Position numbers and translations under genes: made by a program. Positions 34,319 to 46,256 of a stretch of 64,000 bases of DNA are shown here, in pieces. How positions within the stretch are numbered: the stretch's first letter is position 1; each line of letters begins with the position of its first letter. A model generated the notes under the pieces. It made no database searches. It had not been told where the DNA came from and saw nothing but the letters and a program-made list of their open reading frames with translations. The stretch covers positions 3,651,894 to 3,715,893 of the forward strand of contig JAJKFL010000012.1 in assembly GCA_021186555.1 (NCBI GenBank), given 5' to 3'. Source of the DNA: Reticulitermes speratus (Eukaryota > Arthropoda > Insecta > Blattodea > Rhinotermitidae).

Positions 34319-36280
34319 CCTGAACTTTGTGTGGGGCCGGATGTGCTGGTATTATTGTGTGTATAGAGAGAGAGGGAGGGAGAGAGAGACAGCGAGGGTC
34401 CTTTTATTTATAGTTTAAAGCGTATAAAAAATCGCTGCATTAAAGAAACCCCCCCGTAGTACCTTTTTAAAGCCCCGAACCCCACCCCTTTGAGAGCAGT
34501 CCGTATCGGAATGTGTCTGGTGGCGTGTTCAAGCGATGACTCACCGACTGCAGGCAACGTGCAGAAGTCGATATCTCTCTGTTCTAGCTCTCTCTGTTCT
34601 CCTAAGTACGCCCGTTTCCGTCTCTTTCCCACCCGTAATATCGCTCTTTTAAACCTGTTCCATGCGAATACGGTGCGTGCAAAGTGAAACCCGTGTTATA
34701 TTCCACAGCACCATGTAGCAGTGTTTGCTGGTTTTGTGACTGAAATTTGACAGTCTCTAAGCAGAACGCACATATACGTGGGTGTTAATTTCATGCCAAT
34801 GCGTAATCGAACGCAGTGAACTGTTGGCGTATTTAAACCCCCCCCCCCCCCCCAAAAAAAAAATACCCAGCATCTTAACACCTGATCATCAGTTGCCGCA
34901 AAAGGAGGCCATTAAATCCGCAGAAACACCTTGCTAAGTGCAGGTGCGTCTTGTCACTTGTATCGTCTTACGGCAAGTTGCTGTTGCAAGCTCAGTGTGC
35001 GATCCATGATGTCTGCAGTTTTTCCTTTCTCCTCCTAAACCATTCTTCCACGGAGCGTTTCAGTGTATCATTAAAATTGGTCACGCCTGGTATCCGCGAA
35101 CCACATAATACCTTCTTTCTGCCACAAATAATTCATAAGTTGGTAGACGCCCAGTTAGTCAAATTCCATTAATTTTATGATACTCAAAAGTTCATTACCG
35201 TTTTCACAACAGCCCGCAAGTTTAGGGCCTTGTGGCACATGTAACATGTTAAATTTTAAAACCGTACAGCTGGAGGGGGGGGGGTTAATTCGGTTTTTGC
35301 ACATTTTAAACCATATATAAAAATTTCGTTATTTCTCTTACTTGTAGCCCATTCAACTGCCCTCCCTCTGTGGCTGGAGGATTACCCCTTGTTGGCCGTT
35401 AGCGTCTTGTTATTCAGAATATTCCCGTTTCCAGCTTTTGTATCATTTACCGATGTGTTCCGGATTGTTTGTTTCGATCAAATTGTGCTTTAACAAAATT
35501 CGAATCTCGGCCGTGTCATCCAGTACCCTGACAGATATTCATAGTCTTCCTCAGTTCTTCCAGGAAGATGCCGGGATACCATCTCGACTAATCCACGACA
35601 GCTCGCTTCCAAAACCTCTCCAGTTCGTCATTCGTTGCTGTCCTGTCAGTGACGTAATGTAAATCACAGAACAGTCTCAGTATTCACCATATCACCACCA
35701 TCACCAGTGACAAACAGTTCTGTCGATGTGGGGATATTAATCAGGCTAAACCAGCGAGGTATAACGCCTATTTGTGATCTCAGTTTGACCGTCAGAGGTT
35801 AAAACATGCATCTTCACTGACGTCAATGGTAATTCGTGACGTCAAGTGGCTGTTTCTTCTTTTCTTTGCAGTAACAACTGAAGACCAGACTATTGTAAGA
35901 CTAAGATTAATGAAATTCGGTGACTCCGATCGCATAGCTAGCCGTGGACAAGTATAGAAAAGTAACGCGTTCCTTTGTTACGTGGAATTGTTCTCTTTTA
36001 TAGCCCCTGAGGTCCAGCGTCGAATTACACTCGACACGTTATTTTGCTGTGTTGCACGTTGGTTTCCCCTCAGCTCCTGCCATGTTTAAACTCTGAAGAT
36101 CAGAGGTTTTTTTTTAAGTTAATTTGGGCCGGACTATTGCAATTCACAAAAATAATTTAGACAGCAAAGGGTTAGGAAGAGAGATGCTGCCGGTACTGCG
36201 TGTCCACTGCAGTTTGCGTCGCTACGGCACGGCACTTAACACTTCAGGTTCTGGCGGCGATGGTCACGGCATTTACGGTA

Positions 36281-36369
36281 TTGCGGGATGTGACGCCGTG
36301 TAGCCTGGTAGATACGTTCCTCCGAAACTTTGTGCCAGTTACCAGATACACGGCGTCACATGCCGCAAG
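36281..36369. mobile_element. Short foldback, family ends only
   Basis: 'TTGCGGGATGTGACGCCGTG' is the reverse complement, nearly, of 'ATACACGGCGTCACATGCCG'. The core is reduced to 'TCCTCCGAAAC'; CTGANGA is lost. Confidence 0.65.
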
Positions 36370-37001
36370 ACAACACGTATCACAACCGTTCCACCATCTG
36401 ACAGTAGGGACATTTTACTGTCCTAACTACCTGTCCCGTCATTCTTTCATACATCACACCTCAGTACGTTGGCAGTTCAGCTGCGCTACTCTGCATGAAG
36501 GGGCGACAGAGAATTGAACAGTAACACGATGCAAAACCATGACAGAAATAGTTCGACGATTTCGCCGCTGTTTGATGTCTGCAACGTATAACGCCAGTAG
36601 TTTGAGACAGACGGAAACAGCAGTGCAGACGAAACGTGCCTTGCTCTGCACGCGTATTTGTGTAACCTCTCGGTTAAGCAGAACTGATAGTGCTGACTTC
36701 ATAATGCAGTTGCCTGGTTTACATTTCTTGAAGGCTGAGCGGCAGTTTCAGTGTTACAAAACGGTTTGCTGAAATGGCGTAAAGTGGCTGGCAGGCCACA
36801 CCGCATGACACACGTCGTCGTGTTTAATGAAGCTGATGACGAGCTTGAAAATAAATACACACACACACACATTCTGTCAGCTGCTTCGTTCTGAAAACAT
36901 ACGTTTCGCGCGATTCGCACGCGAATATGTGCGTTTCTTTCGTTAATATTATGTTCCGGCGTCACAGTGTTCGAAAAGGGAGTATTCATTCATTCACTCA
37001 T

Positions 37002-37335
37002 TCATTCTGCAGTTTGTCTTACGACAGGTCCGTAGCCTCTTCCAAAGCGAGTTCTCCACAGGGTGCGATCTAGTGCTTCCTCTTTCAATTTCCAGTATCT
37101 TCTCTTTTCCTTAAGGTCATCCAGTAGCTGCTTACGTCTTCTTCCTCGTCTTCCCGTCATTTCTATCCTTCCCTCTAAATTTCCTTCAATCACATGTTTC
37201 AGAAGGCAGTTCCTACGCAAGATGTGACCAATCCAGTTAGCCTTTCTTCATTTTATTGTATGTACGATATTCCTCTCCTCCTTCACTCTGTGTAATACTT
37301 CTTCAAGCAGTATACGGCGCTCATTTTACGTGAGA
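37002..37335 (-). mobile_element. LINE 3' end with intact C-terminal peptide
   Basis: The minus strand reads RRILLEEVLHRVKEERNI, HTIK, a stop, then RKANWIGHILRRNCLLKHV, TGRRGRRRKQLLDDLKEKRR, YWKLKEEALDRTLWRTRFGR and GYGPVVRQTAE. It ends in a (GAAT)n-like tail. This is the end of a non-LTR retrotransposon ORF2, truncated before the reverse transcriptase domain. Confidence 0.85.
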
Positions 37336-37812
37336 CGTGTCGCTTGCCACTTCCTGCATATCATGCAAACTCTTCCCAATTGGTCGACCGCCCACACGCG
37401 CGGCGGTAAGTGACAAACGATAGTTGTCACATAAAATAAGGATCCCGTATGAAGCAGTACGGGCCGCACGAAGTGTCGACACATAAACGAAGGCATGAAT
37501 TATATGGAACGTCTGTGACCAAACCCACCAGCGAACCCAGTTCGTAGAAGTTCCATCATATTACGTTGTTACAGTTTATTTTCCCTGTAATCAGTGTTAA
37601 TGTCATTGCGGTCTCCGTAAACCAACAATGTTCACTGTTAAAACTGTGTACGCATTACTTGTTTCTCCCCACCCGAGCTGTGTGGCCAGCGCATCATTTT
37701 AATACAAGCGTAGCTGTACCGAACGCTACACTACACACCAAACTAGTGTTATTACGAAGTGACCTTCAAGCCAGGATAAACATGTTTATGATGATGTGCT
37801 CTGCTGTTTCAG

Positions 37813-38135
37813 AGGAGGCGCGGAAGAGCGGAGCCAGCGTGCTGGTGCACTGCCAGGCGGGCGTATCGCGGTCTGCAACCATTGCCATAGCGTACATCAT
37901 GAAGCACAAGCTGCTGACCATGGTGGAGGCGTACAAGCTTGTCAAGAACGCGCGGCCCATCATATCACCGAACCTCAACTTCATGGGCCAGCTGCTGGAA
38001 TTGGAGCAGGGCTTGCGGGCCACGGCGGGTACCTTAGAGACACCCTCAGATCCGGCGGACTGCAAGCCGGCCTGCCATCAGTGCCGCTGGACTCACCAGC
38101 CCAACGAGGAGGTTTCGTCAGGCTGCAGTGTCTAA
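37813..38135 (+). CDS. DUSP10: DUSP10/MKP-5-like phosphatase, last coding exon
   Basis: Completes the dual-specificity phosphatase domain. The acceptor TTTCAG ends at 37,812; the first two bases complete a Glu codon started in the previous exon. The signature [10 protein letters not shown] starts at 37,848, giving the HCX5R loop: the catalytic Cys codon is 37,851-37,853 and the phosphate-binding Arg 37,869-37,871. Conserved helices follow ([36 protein letters not shown]), as in DUSP10. After the domain, a 38-residue tail with four cysteines ([10 protein letters not shown] to SSGCSV) ends at TAA 38,133-38,135; I do not recognise this tail. GC-rich coding DNA contrasts with the AT-rich flanks. 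The open frame upstream of 37,813 is intron. Confidence 0.95.
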
Positions 38136-39602
38136 TGTACAACTAAGTCCAACATGGCGCTTGCTAGTCTGTCGAGGAAAGCTGCTCCTCGCACCTGATG
38201 ACCAGGGTGTCCTGACATCCACACAGGATCTGTGCCTTCTGAAGTTGCTCGTTGTTCAGTCTCATCTCATCAGATGCAGCATCTTTATCATTTGGCAGCA
38301 TTCAGTTCCTATGCGTGTCTTGAAGAAATCTGGTATGAGCATCTTAGGTGGAGTTGATCCACGAATGCAGCACAGGGAGGTCTTTGTTATGGCAGCCTTT
38401 CTGATGGACATATCCAGCTGCTGGACTTTTAAAAAGTTTTCTGCAGAAGATTTGGTACTCATATTTAGAGAGGCTGATCAGGTTCCAGTACTTTTAACAG
38501 ATGGATACAGCATGATTGGGATCAGACCTTCAGAATTTCAGTGTGGATATGTGGTGGTGTCACCTACATGGAGTATGGCGTAGTTGTTAGTGATGGCATG
38601 GTATCATCTAACAGTACATGAAAGCCTGTTTCACAGACCTCATTTGTTTCTGAACTTGTAGTAATGTATTACATGACCTCTGATCTTTCAGAATTTGAAA
38701 ACGTGACATTTCCATGCAGCGAGGGTGTCATCCCCTAGCAGAAGTATCATACATAATCTTCCTTTATGGTTACATTTGTATTTGGTTTTTACAGTACATC
38801 TTTGTGTAACACTAATGTAAAACAGAATATGGTCATGCAGTAAAATAACAGCATTGTGTTCGTGATAATTCGTATTGTCAGACTGCCCTCGAGTTTGTTA
38901 TTTGATGTGTACAGGTGACATTGGTCACTTTGGGAAATGTGGAGGGTACATTCTTGCTCTGCGTGGCACACCACTTTTCAACATAGAATTCCTGAAATCT
39001 GCTCCCAAAGTATGACATACTATGCCAAATATTACTGTAATGAAATGGCATATGATAACCGTCAGTAAGATTATTGTTATTATTATGCAAAGTATTTTTT
39101 TTTAATTGTGGATGTCTAACAGTAGGAAAAGTGTTATGGAAAGTAAGAATGCAGTAAGAGACCAGTGGAAGCTATATAGGACAAAGTGAATGCCTCTGTA
39201 ACTTTTAATTTGTTCTTTGTTTCTTTCTGCAGTGGGCAAAGTTAAACTTGATAAGATAAAGATAAAGTATGAAACTGGACATATGTGTAAATAATAATTA
39301 TTAGAGATGAGACACATTTGATCGTAATCTGTAACCCCATGTAAACTGATGATAGCAGTACAGGATGATGTATGTAAAGCAGTGTTGAAGAGTCAGGAAT
39401 GTGTGTAGCTACGGGTTATTTAATTTATTGCGCATGAGGCAAGGGTAGTGAATGGAATTTGAGAGACACACATATCCACCACGTCTAGAAAAAGTACATA
39501 ATCAAAATAACCACACATTACCTTTTATACATATGTACATGTAAGCCTAAGACAAATACAGTATGTGCCTTTTATGTTAAGTGTATGACATTAAAAATTT
39601 GT

Positions 39603-39608
39603 AATAAA
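39603..39608 (+). terminator. Candidate polyadenylation signal AATAAA
   Basis: AATAAA about 1.47 kb after the stop, followed within ~15 bp by a long T-run, a fitting U-rich downstream element. Confidence 0.5.
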
Positions 39609-40293
39609 ATTGTAAATGGCATTTTTTTTTTTTGTATTGACTGATACATCTTCGCTCTGCAGGTATTCTGCCTTACTGGTTCTTTCCACATACCATATCT
39701 ACTATGTGCCTCAGGAAGAACATCGGATCAGGTATACATTTCAGAAAAGAGTGAACTTGTAGGCACACCGGATGATCTGACAAACTTGAAAGCACATTTT
39801 TCTACACATTCTGAAACTTTTCCATTAAACCACATTTGGCCACAATAGTATTCATATTATCTGCCACTGCTGTCAGATTATCTAATTAAACTTAAATGGT
39901 AATGTCAATTACAAGAAACATATTTGGCCTAAATATTGACAGAATTTAGTACTGAATATATACATGTGTTTATTTAAACAGAGTAGGTTTTGCAAATGTA
40001 ATTCGTGAAGAACATGGGTCTGCATTGTTGAGTACGAGTACATGAGTCTGAGTTTTGTGACATGTTTTGCTTTATTCTTAACTTTTAAACTATAACCATT
40101 AGACTGTAGTTACTGGCATTGTTAGAATCTGCACACAAGCCAAATCATTCACAGTTGGCAGTGAATGTTGACTCTAAGACTGTTTGTGATTGTTGTGTGG
40201 TGCGGTATGTGTGTAGGAGGACAGTTTGTGCCATGTCATGGGGACGCACGTATGATGATCATAAAGTTAAGTTTATATTGTAGTTAAAGAAGA

Positions 40294-40299
40294 AATAAA
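40294..40299 (+). terminator. Candidate distal polyadenylation signal AATAAA
   Basis: AATAAA with AT-rich context; another AATAAA lies at 40,677-40,682. These would give a longer 3' UTR. Confidence 0.35.
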
Positions 40300-40700
40300 A
40301 TATATACATACATAAAATGGAAGAGCAATCCATGAAAAGTGTATAACTTTGTAATCTTTTCTTTTCCTTTTTTTTATTTGGCCATCATAACTGAATGCTG
40401 TATGCTAAATAATATTTATCATTACATATTGTACATATTTGACCAATGCCCTCCCAGGATAACATTTGTAGGACACATGGGGGTGGTCTATGGTATTGAA
40501 TCTAGTCGTTTATCTGGGTTATATGGCTGTGTTTACATTTTATTTTTCTGTCGATTTCACTGTATTATTATTATTATTATTATTATTTTAGGGGTTTAAA
40601 CAGGCACATGGTTTGTGTGTGTGTGTTTCTTTTTCTTCTTTAAACTGAGAAAACTTTTGTAATATATGTTACAAAGAATAAACATGGTCATCATTTTGAA

Positions 40701-43700
40701 CAGTTTGAGTTTTGTAGTTTGGTAGACTGAAACTGACTGAAGATTTTGTTTGAAAGTTGTGAGATGATGATGAAACATATATATAGATATACTATATGGA
40801 ATCACACAATGAGGGGTCAGACATTCCTATTTTATTTATTTTATTTCTTACTATTTCCAGATCGGAATTTGTAAATGAATAATCATTAAACAAAATTTCA
40901 CAAGACTAAAGTACTGAAAATTAAAAAAAAAAGAGTTGTGTTGTTATTAGATGGCATTTCCCAATCCACATGAACCTGGCAAAGCCACTTCTCTGAAGGA
41001 AACTGATGTAATAAGTTACATTCTGCTTTTGTTACATATAAAACATTAACAAGAAACTGCGTACTTCCATGTCTGTCCTATTGGAAGAGAGTAACCCCAC
41101 TGTGGCTGATGCAGTAAGCATGAGGACTGAAGATGCGAGTCCGGGAGGTTGCTGTACAATTTGTGTGATGTAGGATGCGTATCGGTTAGTTGGTATTTAG
41201 ATATTTAGTCTGCTTGCATCCCTTATATTCCTTATTCTGCAGCTATCATGAATCAGATCTTCTGCCATGTGACAGTACACAAATCCTGTAACTATAAATC
41301 TCTTCAGTGTGATGTAACCACAAGGTACCTGTCTGTACAAGACAACACAAGACACACATTTACTTCCATCCGGCTTTGAACCTGTGATCCTGATGTTAGT
41401 GTGGTCCATTACATCATGAATGCACTGTGATCAGCATGTTTCAGTTCAGTTCAGTACAGCTGTGTATCTGTAACGTGCTCAAACACAAAGTGTGTGGTGC
41501 TTTACGATTTATAATTGCCCATTGAGGTTGTTGACGGTTTGCTGGAGTCGTCTAAGGCAGATGTCACGGTATCACCTCAAACAGCCTGTTACCGTTTCCT
41601 TGTAAATCCTTCCCAAATCACCACTGACTAATCATCATACCACTGAACACTATGTCGTCTGAGCTGCTGACAGCATCGTTAAATGCTGCACTACGGGCAG
41701 ATTAAACGTAGAACAAGAAATCCTTTTGGTGTAAAGGCAAGATAGACGTTTACTAACATAGTTTCAGAACTCGGAACATTACTAGCACAAAACAACTAAT
41801 TAATTACAAACATGCCGACAGTTCCTCAGTTACTCAAATTACCCATGTTTCACTGAAGCCCAAGGTCCATTACCATATTCAGAGCAGCTTTCTGCTGGTT
41901 CAGATTTTGAGATTAACGAATCCAGTTGACATCCTCACAGTCTTACATCTCCAAAATTCATCTCGTAACACACACCTATATGTTTCAATTCCCTTTCCTT
42001 CACGTTTTCTAACCAAAAAATCGTAGACTTTCTAACATGCTTTCTACATGCCCCGCCAATCCCATCCTCTACCTCGTTATCCTAACATATGGCAAGGAGT
42101 GCACCTAACTTGTTTACACAACCTTTTTCAATAAGAACTCTTTTTTGATGTCGAGACATACGAAGTGGGGCTGTGGGACAGAACCGGCGAGCCGCCTGTA
42201 AGTACAGCGTGTACCTTTCATCGTGAAAGGCAGCTGTCTCGAGCCGTCCCGGCTCATACAGGCTTTCCGTGCGATAAAGCCGCCGTGCCCAGGGAGACAA
42301 CAGGGACACACTCTACGACGCTGCTCCAAACGCTCGCCACTGCCCGCCCTGTCAAGTAATCTGCCGGTGACAAGCGTCCCTTCATCCCTCAAGTGCCTGA
42401 GTCATATTTCACATTCAGTTGTTTATATACACCCCCTTCCGCCCCTCTATGACTCAAGCTATCATTAGCGTCTCCACTTTAAAACATTAACGACTTTCAT
42501 CAGCTCCTCGTAATTCACCGTCTGGAGCCTGAGACAACGATCTTGCATCAACCTACAGCGCATTAATAGAGCGAAGCACTTGCCTCGTTATCCAATCGGC
42601 CTCTATCGTCTTTCCTTGAAATGTCACTTTCTTTAGTTCTGCAGGATTTTCGTTGTATGACGCTCCGTAAGCGCTGAGCTATGCTAGGCCTGCCCGGATT
42701 TACAAGCATGTTCGCAGCGTCATAACAAACCCCGTCGTATCACGTCCGAATAAAGGTCGGAGGAAAACAAACTTCCTCAAAACTACTTAGCGTACATAAC
42801 TTGATGAGTTCAGCAAGGACAGCTATATTTACACTGTGACACTAAATATGGCAGACTAGCAATGTACATTGAGTGGTGCTGCAATTTGCAGGAAGTTTAT
42901 CGGCAAAGGTGGACACTCCAATATCGACTTAAGCACGCCTTCAACTGTTGCCATTTTCTGCTTCTGTTCCAATTGGCTAATTTTCATATACAAGACGGTT
43001 GAGAGAGGCCTTCTGGTATGTGACACTGTGACTGAGTACTTCCCGACGTTTCTGAATATCCCTTAACCCTTCGAAACGTCGGAAAATACTAACCCAGTAA
43101 CACTCACATCCTGGAAGACCTGAATCTTCAACCAGATGGCTGTGGAAACTTCAAATTTTGAAGACATACGCTTAGAAGTACTGCGCTAGTCGCGAGGACG
43201 TTAAACCATAGCTTACTTGAAATTATCATCACAATTGCGTTCTTCCTTGTCCTGCTCTACCTCCACTCTGTCACTTTATTCCATCTTCCTCTTCTTGCTC
43301 TGCCTCTATTTTGTCCTTATTCCTTCTTTATCTTCTGTCTTCTCCATCACCCTCTTCAGCTTCTGTTCAAATTTCGTTAGCCCCGCTTTTCTGACGGTTC
43401 TTGACCCACGTCCAAATTTCAGCAATCTCAATTCCCCACAACTGCCTGCAGCACGGCTACACATGTGACAACAACAACCTGACATTTCCAGTCACAATTA
43501 CAGATAGCCGCACAATCCACATGACACTTCGCTAAGTCCAAAAAAACTTCCGATTCCAGTTCCTCGACGTCTCGCTATTCCGTCTCTATTAAATTCTGCC
43601 GGTTGGTAGATTACAGGCAACATCATACTTGGGCTGCCCGAGTTTACTCGACAGGCCGGCAAAGTTTGCATTACGTTAACACGAATGCAAGCGCAAATGA

Positions 43701-43804
43701 ATTGCTGAAACTATAATGGCAAACATCAGACATCAGTCTGTGAAGTTAGTTCGTCTATGCGAGACTGCAGACTTCCGCCGCGGCGTACTTTAGGCCTTTG
43801 CTCT
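40701..43804. other. Intergenic, no recognised gene
   Basis: AT-rich to ~42,140; a GC-rich patch at 42,150-42,360 has overlapping frames on both strands (up to 92 aa) without motifs. At 43,215-43,400 the plus strand is strongly pyrimidine-rich. A short palindrome with GACGTTTC...GAAACGTC lies at 43,043-43,083, a remnant of the foldback family. Confidence 0.45.
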
Positions 43805-43993
43805 TCTGGGATGTTGCGCGCCGTAGGTTGGTAGGTGGTTACCGACGTTTCGGTACAACATACCGTTGCCATCTTCAAGGGTAAGCAGTCAAAGAGTCCA
43901 AGAGTTCTTGGACTACTTGACCCTTGACGATGGGACCGATATACTGTCCCGAAACGTCGGTTACCTACTACGAACCTACGGCACGCATCCCAG
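43805..43993. mobile_element. Foldback family element, cores in both arms
   Basis: 'CTGGGATGTTGCGCGCCGTA' faces 'TACGGCACGCATCCCAG'. Right-arm core on plus: TTGACGA (43,924-43,930), T, stem GGGAC...GTCCC, GAAAC (43,951-43,955). Left-arm core on minus: TTGAAGA, T, a GG-CAAC...GTTG-ACC stem, GAAAC. The two cores have different stem sequences but both can pair. Confidence 0.8.
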
Positions 43994-44611
43994 CACAGCG
44001 AAGACCTCAGTTCCTCTAAATAATACACAAAAATTAATGTCTAAACAATTTCATTTCAGTCTGAACTGCACCCGCCACGAAAACCAGACAACTTACAGAC
44101 CGCGTTTCTTTGGAAGGCCAGTATTGCGGGACGGGATCAGAGCCACGGCGCACCCGGTGCCAGTTATCAGATCGGAACGAACAGTGGGATGTCTTCGGTG
44201 TGACGTCACTGTCCGAGCATGCGCTCTGTGTTCTTGTTGCATTTCATTTATTGGTTCGTAATATCTAAAAAAGGTAAAACTGGGCTACTTGCCGGGGACG
44301 GGAAAGCGCCACAGCGATGAGTCACAGGGAAGCCGATCCAGCTGTTAAATATATCACACAAGACGCCGCCATGTTGTTGCGTGCACCAAACGACAAATTT
44401 AGCGCGTAAATGGTGGCTTACTTTTTGGTTCTCTTGCCGTTTTATTTATGAGGCTATTCATGGAAGGTCATCACAATATTTGAGGCAGTACCAACATCTC
44501 TGTATAGACGCCCATGATACCTAAACTAATGATACGTCTGTCTGAAAGTTACAACATACATTTTATACTGTTCACACCGTGCTCTGTATACTGTTCACAC
44601 CGTGCACTGTC

Positions 44612-44850
44612 GATAATCAAATCACACAATATCCAGTCCAACAAAATGCACCATTTTGTTTTCAGATATTCTATATTACAATATCTTGTTAATCAGTCCA
44701 ACATGTTTCGATCCCTCACGGTCCCTGATGACGATCCCATGAGGGATCGAAACATGTTGGGACTGATTAACAAGATATTGTAATGTTGAATATCTGAAAT
44801 ACAACAAGAGTGCGTTTAGCTGGACTGAATATTGTGTGACTTGATTACTA
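44612..44850. mobile_element. Foldback element with ~113-bp arms
   Basis: Arms run from 'CGATAATCAAATCACACAAT' to the centre and back to 'ATTGTGTGACTTGATTACTA'. Core: CTGATGA (44,725-44,731), C, GATCCC-ATGA-GGGATC, GAAAC (44,749-44,753). The arms are unrelated in sequence to the 43.8-kb element. No coding capacity. Confidence 0.85.
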
Positions 44851-44929
44851 CAGACACAAACAGTTAATTACACTGAAATACAACATACATGATCAGAACT
44901 TGATGAATTATATGCGATACAATGATAAT

Positions 44930-45015
44930 ATTGGAAAAATGGGTGGGAGACTGTGGATTGGATTAATGTAGCTGAGGTATGGTCCAGCAGCTGGCCCTTG
45001 GGAACAAGGTTACAT
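44930..45015 (+). mobile_element. LINE 3'-end fragment
   Basis: 'GGGTGGGAGACTGTGGATTG', 'GATTAATGTAGCTGAGG' and 'CAGCTGGCCCTTGGGAAC' match the LINE tail at 25.2 and 59.15 kb. Confidence 0.5.
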
Positions 45016-45419
45016 AAAACGATTAGATATCAATATAAGCGTTACCTGTATCGATATGAATTCCTGACGGATTAACATGCACAGCTGAAAATGTAATTCT
45101 AAAGGATAAGGTTAAAACACAGTACCCATTAAACCCCCCTCTTACAAAGCACTTTACATTCCTAGTGAGAATATTGCGTACAGTAAAGTCTAACAAAGAC
45201 AGCATTGTGACTACTACTATACTGTAGTCCATCAGCAACTTGAGATGCCAGGAGAATTCGCTTTTAACTTAACCAAACAGATTTAAACAGCTCGTTCTGT
45301 GTGGTGGTGTTGCTATGGGTTCATGGACGTTTATTCTGACGGGTGTTTATTGCGAGGTTCGGGCAACAAGGGCTCACAGCAATCGCTGTACGAACTTCAC
45401 GAACAAAGGGCCAACCACG

Positions 45420-45557
45420 CCAATCAACCGACGTGGCAGCCAGTCGACTCTTCTGTTACCTACGTGTCGGAGAAACCTGTTTGTCTCTGTTTTCTACCCT
45501 GATCATGATGCAGGCAGCAATGCGAAACGTCGGTATACTGATCAGCCTAAGACGGTA
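45420..45557 (+). mobile_element. Foldback family, mainly right arm
   Basis: Core CTGATCATGATG (from 45,499) and GCGAAACGTCGGTATAC (GAAAC at 45,524-45,528). The left arm is weak ('GTTACCTACGTGTCGGAGAA'). Confidence 0.5.
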
Positions 45558-45982
45558 ATGCAAGAACGTGAAATGTCGCTGCAGTAGTGTTGACACATCG
45601 CTGGGATCCTGAGCGAGCTCTTCAAGTGCATCTCAGATCCAAAAGCGGCCGGCCGATGATGTCATACCCCGCTATAAACTGCCTCCACCCTCCCGGCCGT
45701 TCAGCTGCTATGTCTTAACCAGCCGGGCCGGCCAAGGAACCCGTGGAACCGCCAGCACGGCCAGCGCTTCTTTGTTACCTTCTTCTTCTCTTCTTTATTG
45801 TTTCAGCCACTGCATTTTCTTTTCTCTTTTCTTCATTCTTGTCCCACCTTTTCTTCACTTCCTCCATCTGTAATCCCATTCACCACCACATCCATCAATT
45901 TTCTGTGTTCTTCGTTCTGTTACAGTCAGTCAGGTCAACAGCTGTAATAATTTCACACTGTTGACACCGTGCATCTTCGTCA

Positions 45983-46193
45983 TATTAAATTAAGTTATAA
46001 ACCAACCGATGCACACTAAAACCACTCTTTAAGTAGCTTTATTATAAAATTGTTAAAATTGTAGCAAAAAAACCCCCTGACGATGATCCTAGGATCGAAA
46101 CACGTGTAGGGGTACAATTTTAACAATTTTATAATAAAGCTACTTAAAAAGTGGTTTTAGTGTGCATCAGTTGGTCTGTAACTTAATTTAATA
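45983..46193. mobile_element. Foldback element with ~90-bp arms
   Basis: Near-perfect arms from 'TATTAAATTAAGTTATAAAC' inward. The core at the centre is CTGACGA (46,077-46,083), T, GATCC-TA-GGATC, GAAAC (46,097-46,101). Arms unrelated to other copies. Confidence 0.85.
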
Positions 46194-46256
46194 AGCTGTA
46201 ATAATATTAACATTCTTCGTATTTTCCGCGCATTACACAACTACTGATGCTGGTCC

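Larger units (their letters stand above)
20978..37812 (+). other. 16.8-kb phase-1 intron of the DUSP10-like gene
   Basis: Donor GTGAGC at 20,978, acceptor TTTCAG ending at 37,812. Joining the exons restores a Glu codon (G+AG) and gives FDFI-EEARKSG, as expected for the family. The intron is filled with SINEs, LINE tails, foldback elements and poly(C/G) runs listed separately. Stretches without a listed feature (for example 28.4-30.4 and 34.3-36.3 kb) show no gene I can recognise; frames there are short and lack motifs. Confidence 0.9.
38136..40700 (+). other. Probable 3' UTR of the DUSP10-like gene
   Basis: Directly downstream of the stop, about 2.5 kb of AT-rich DNA lacks SINE, LINE and foldback copies, unlike everything around it, which suggests transcribed, constrained DNA. 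It has several AATAAA signals and a Pumilio-type TGTAAATA at 39,286-39,293. A 151-aa frame at 38,128-38,583 has no recognised domain and begins inside the DUSP stop region, so I treat it as UTR. Confidence 0.6.

Noticed and set aside
37566..37812. N-terminal part of the 189-aa frame leading into the last DUSP10-like exon
   Set aside because: Intronic; it precedes the TTTCAG acceptor and has no phosphatase similarity.
38128..38583. 151-aa plus-strand frame and a 66-aa minus frame
   Set aside because: Overlaps the DUSP stop codon, no recognised domain, AT-rich UTR-like DNA. A transcript-based check would be decisive.
42082..42468. Overlapping frames in a GC-rich patch (up to 92 aa)
   Set aside because: Open on both strands because of composition; no motif recognised.
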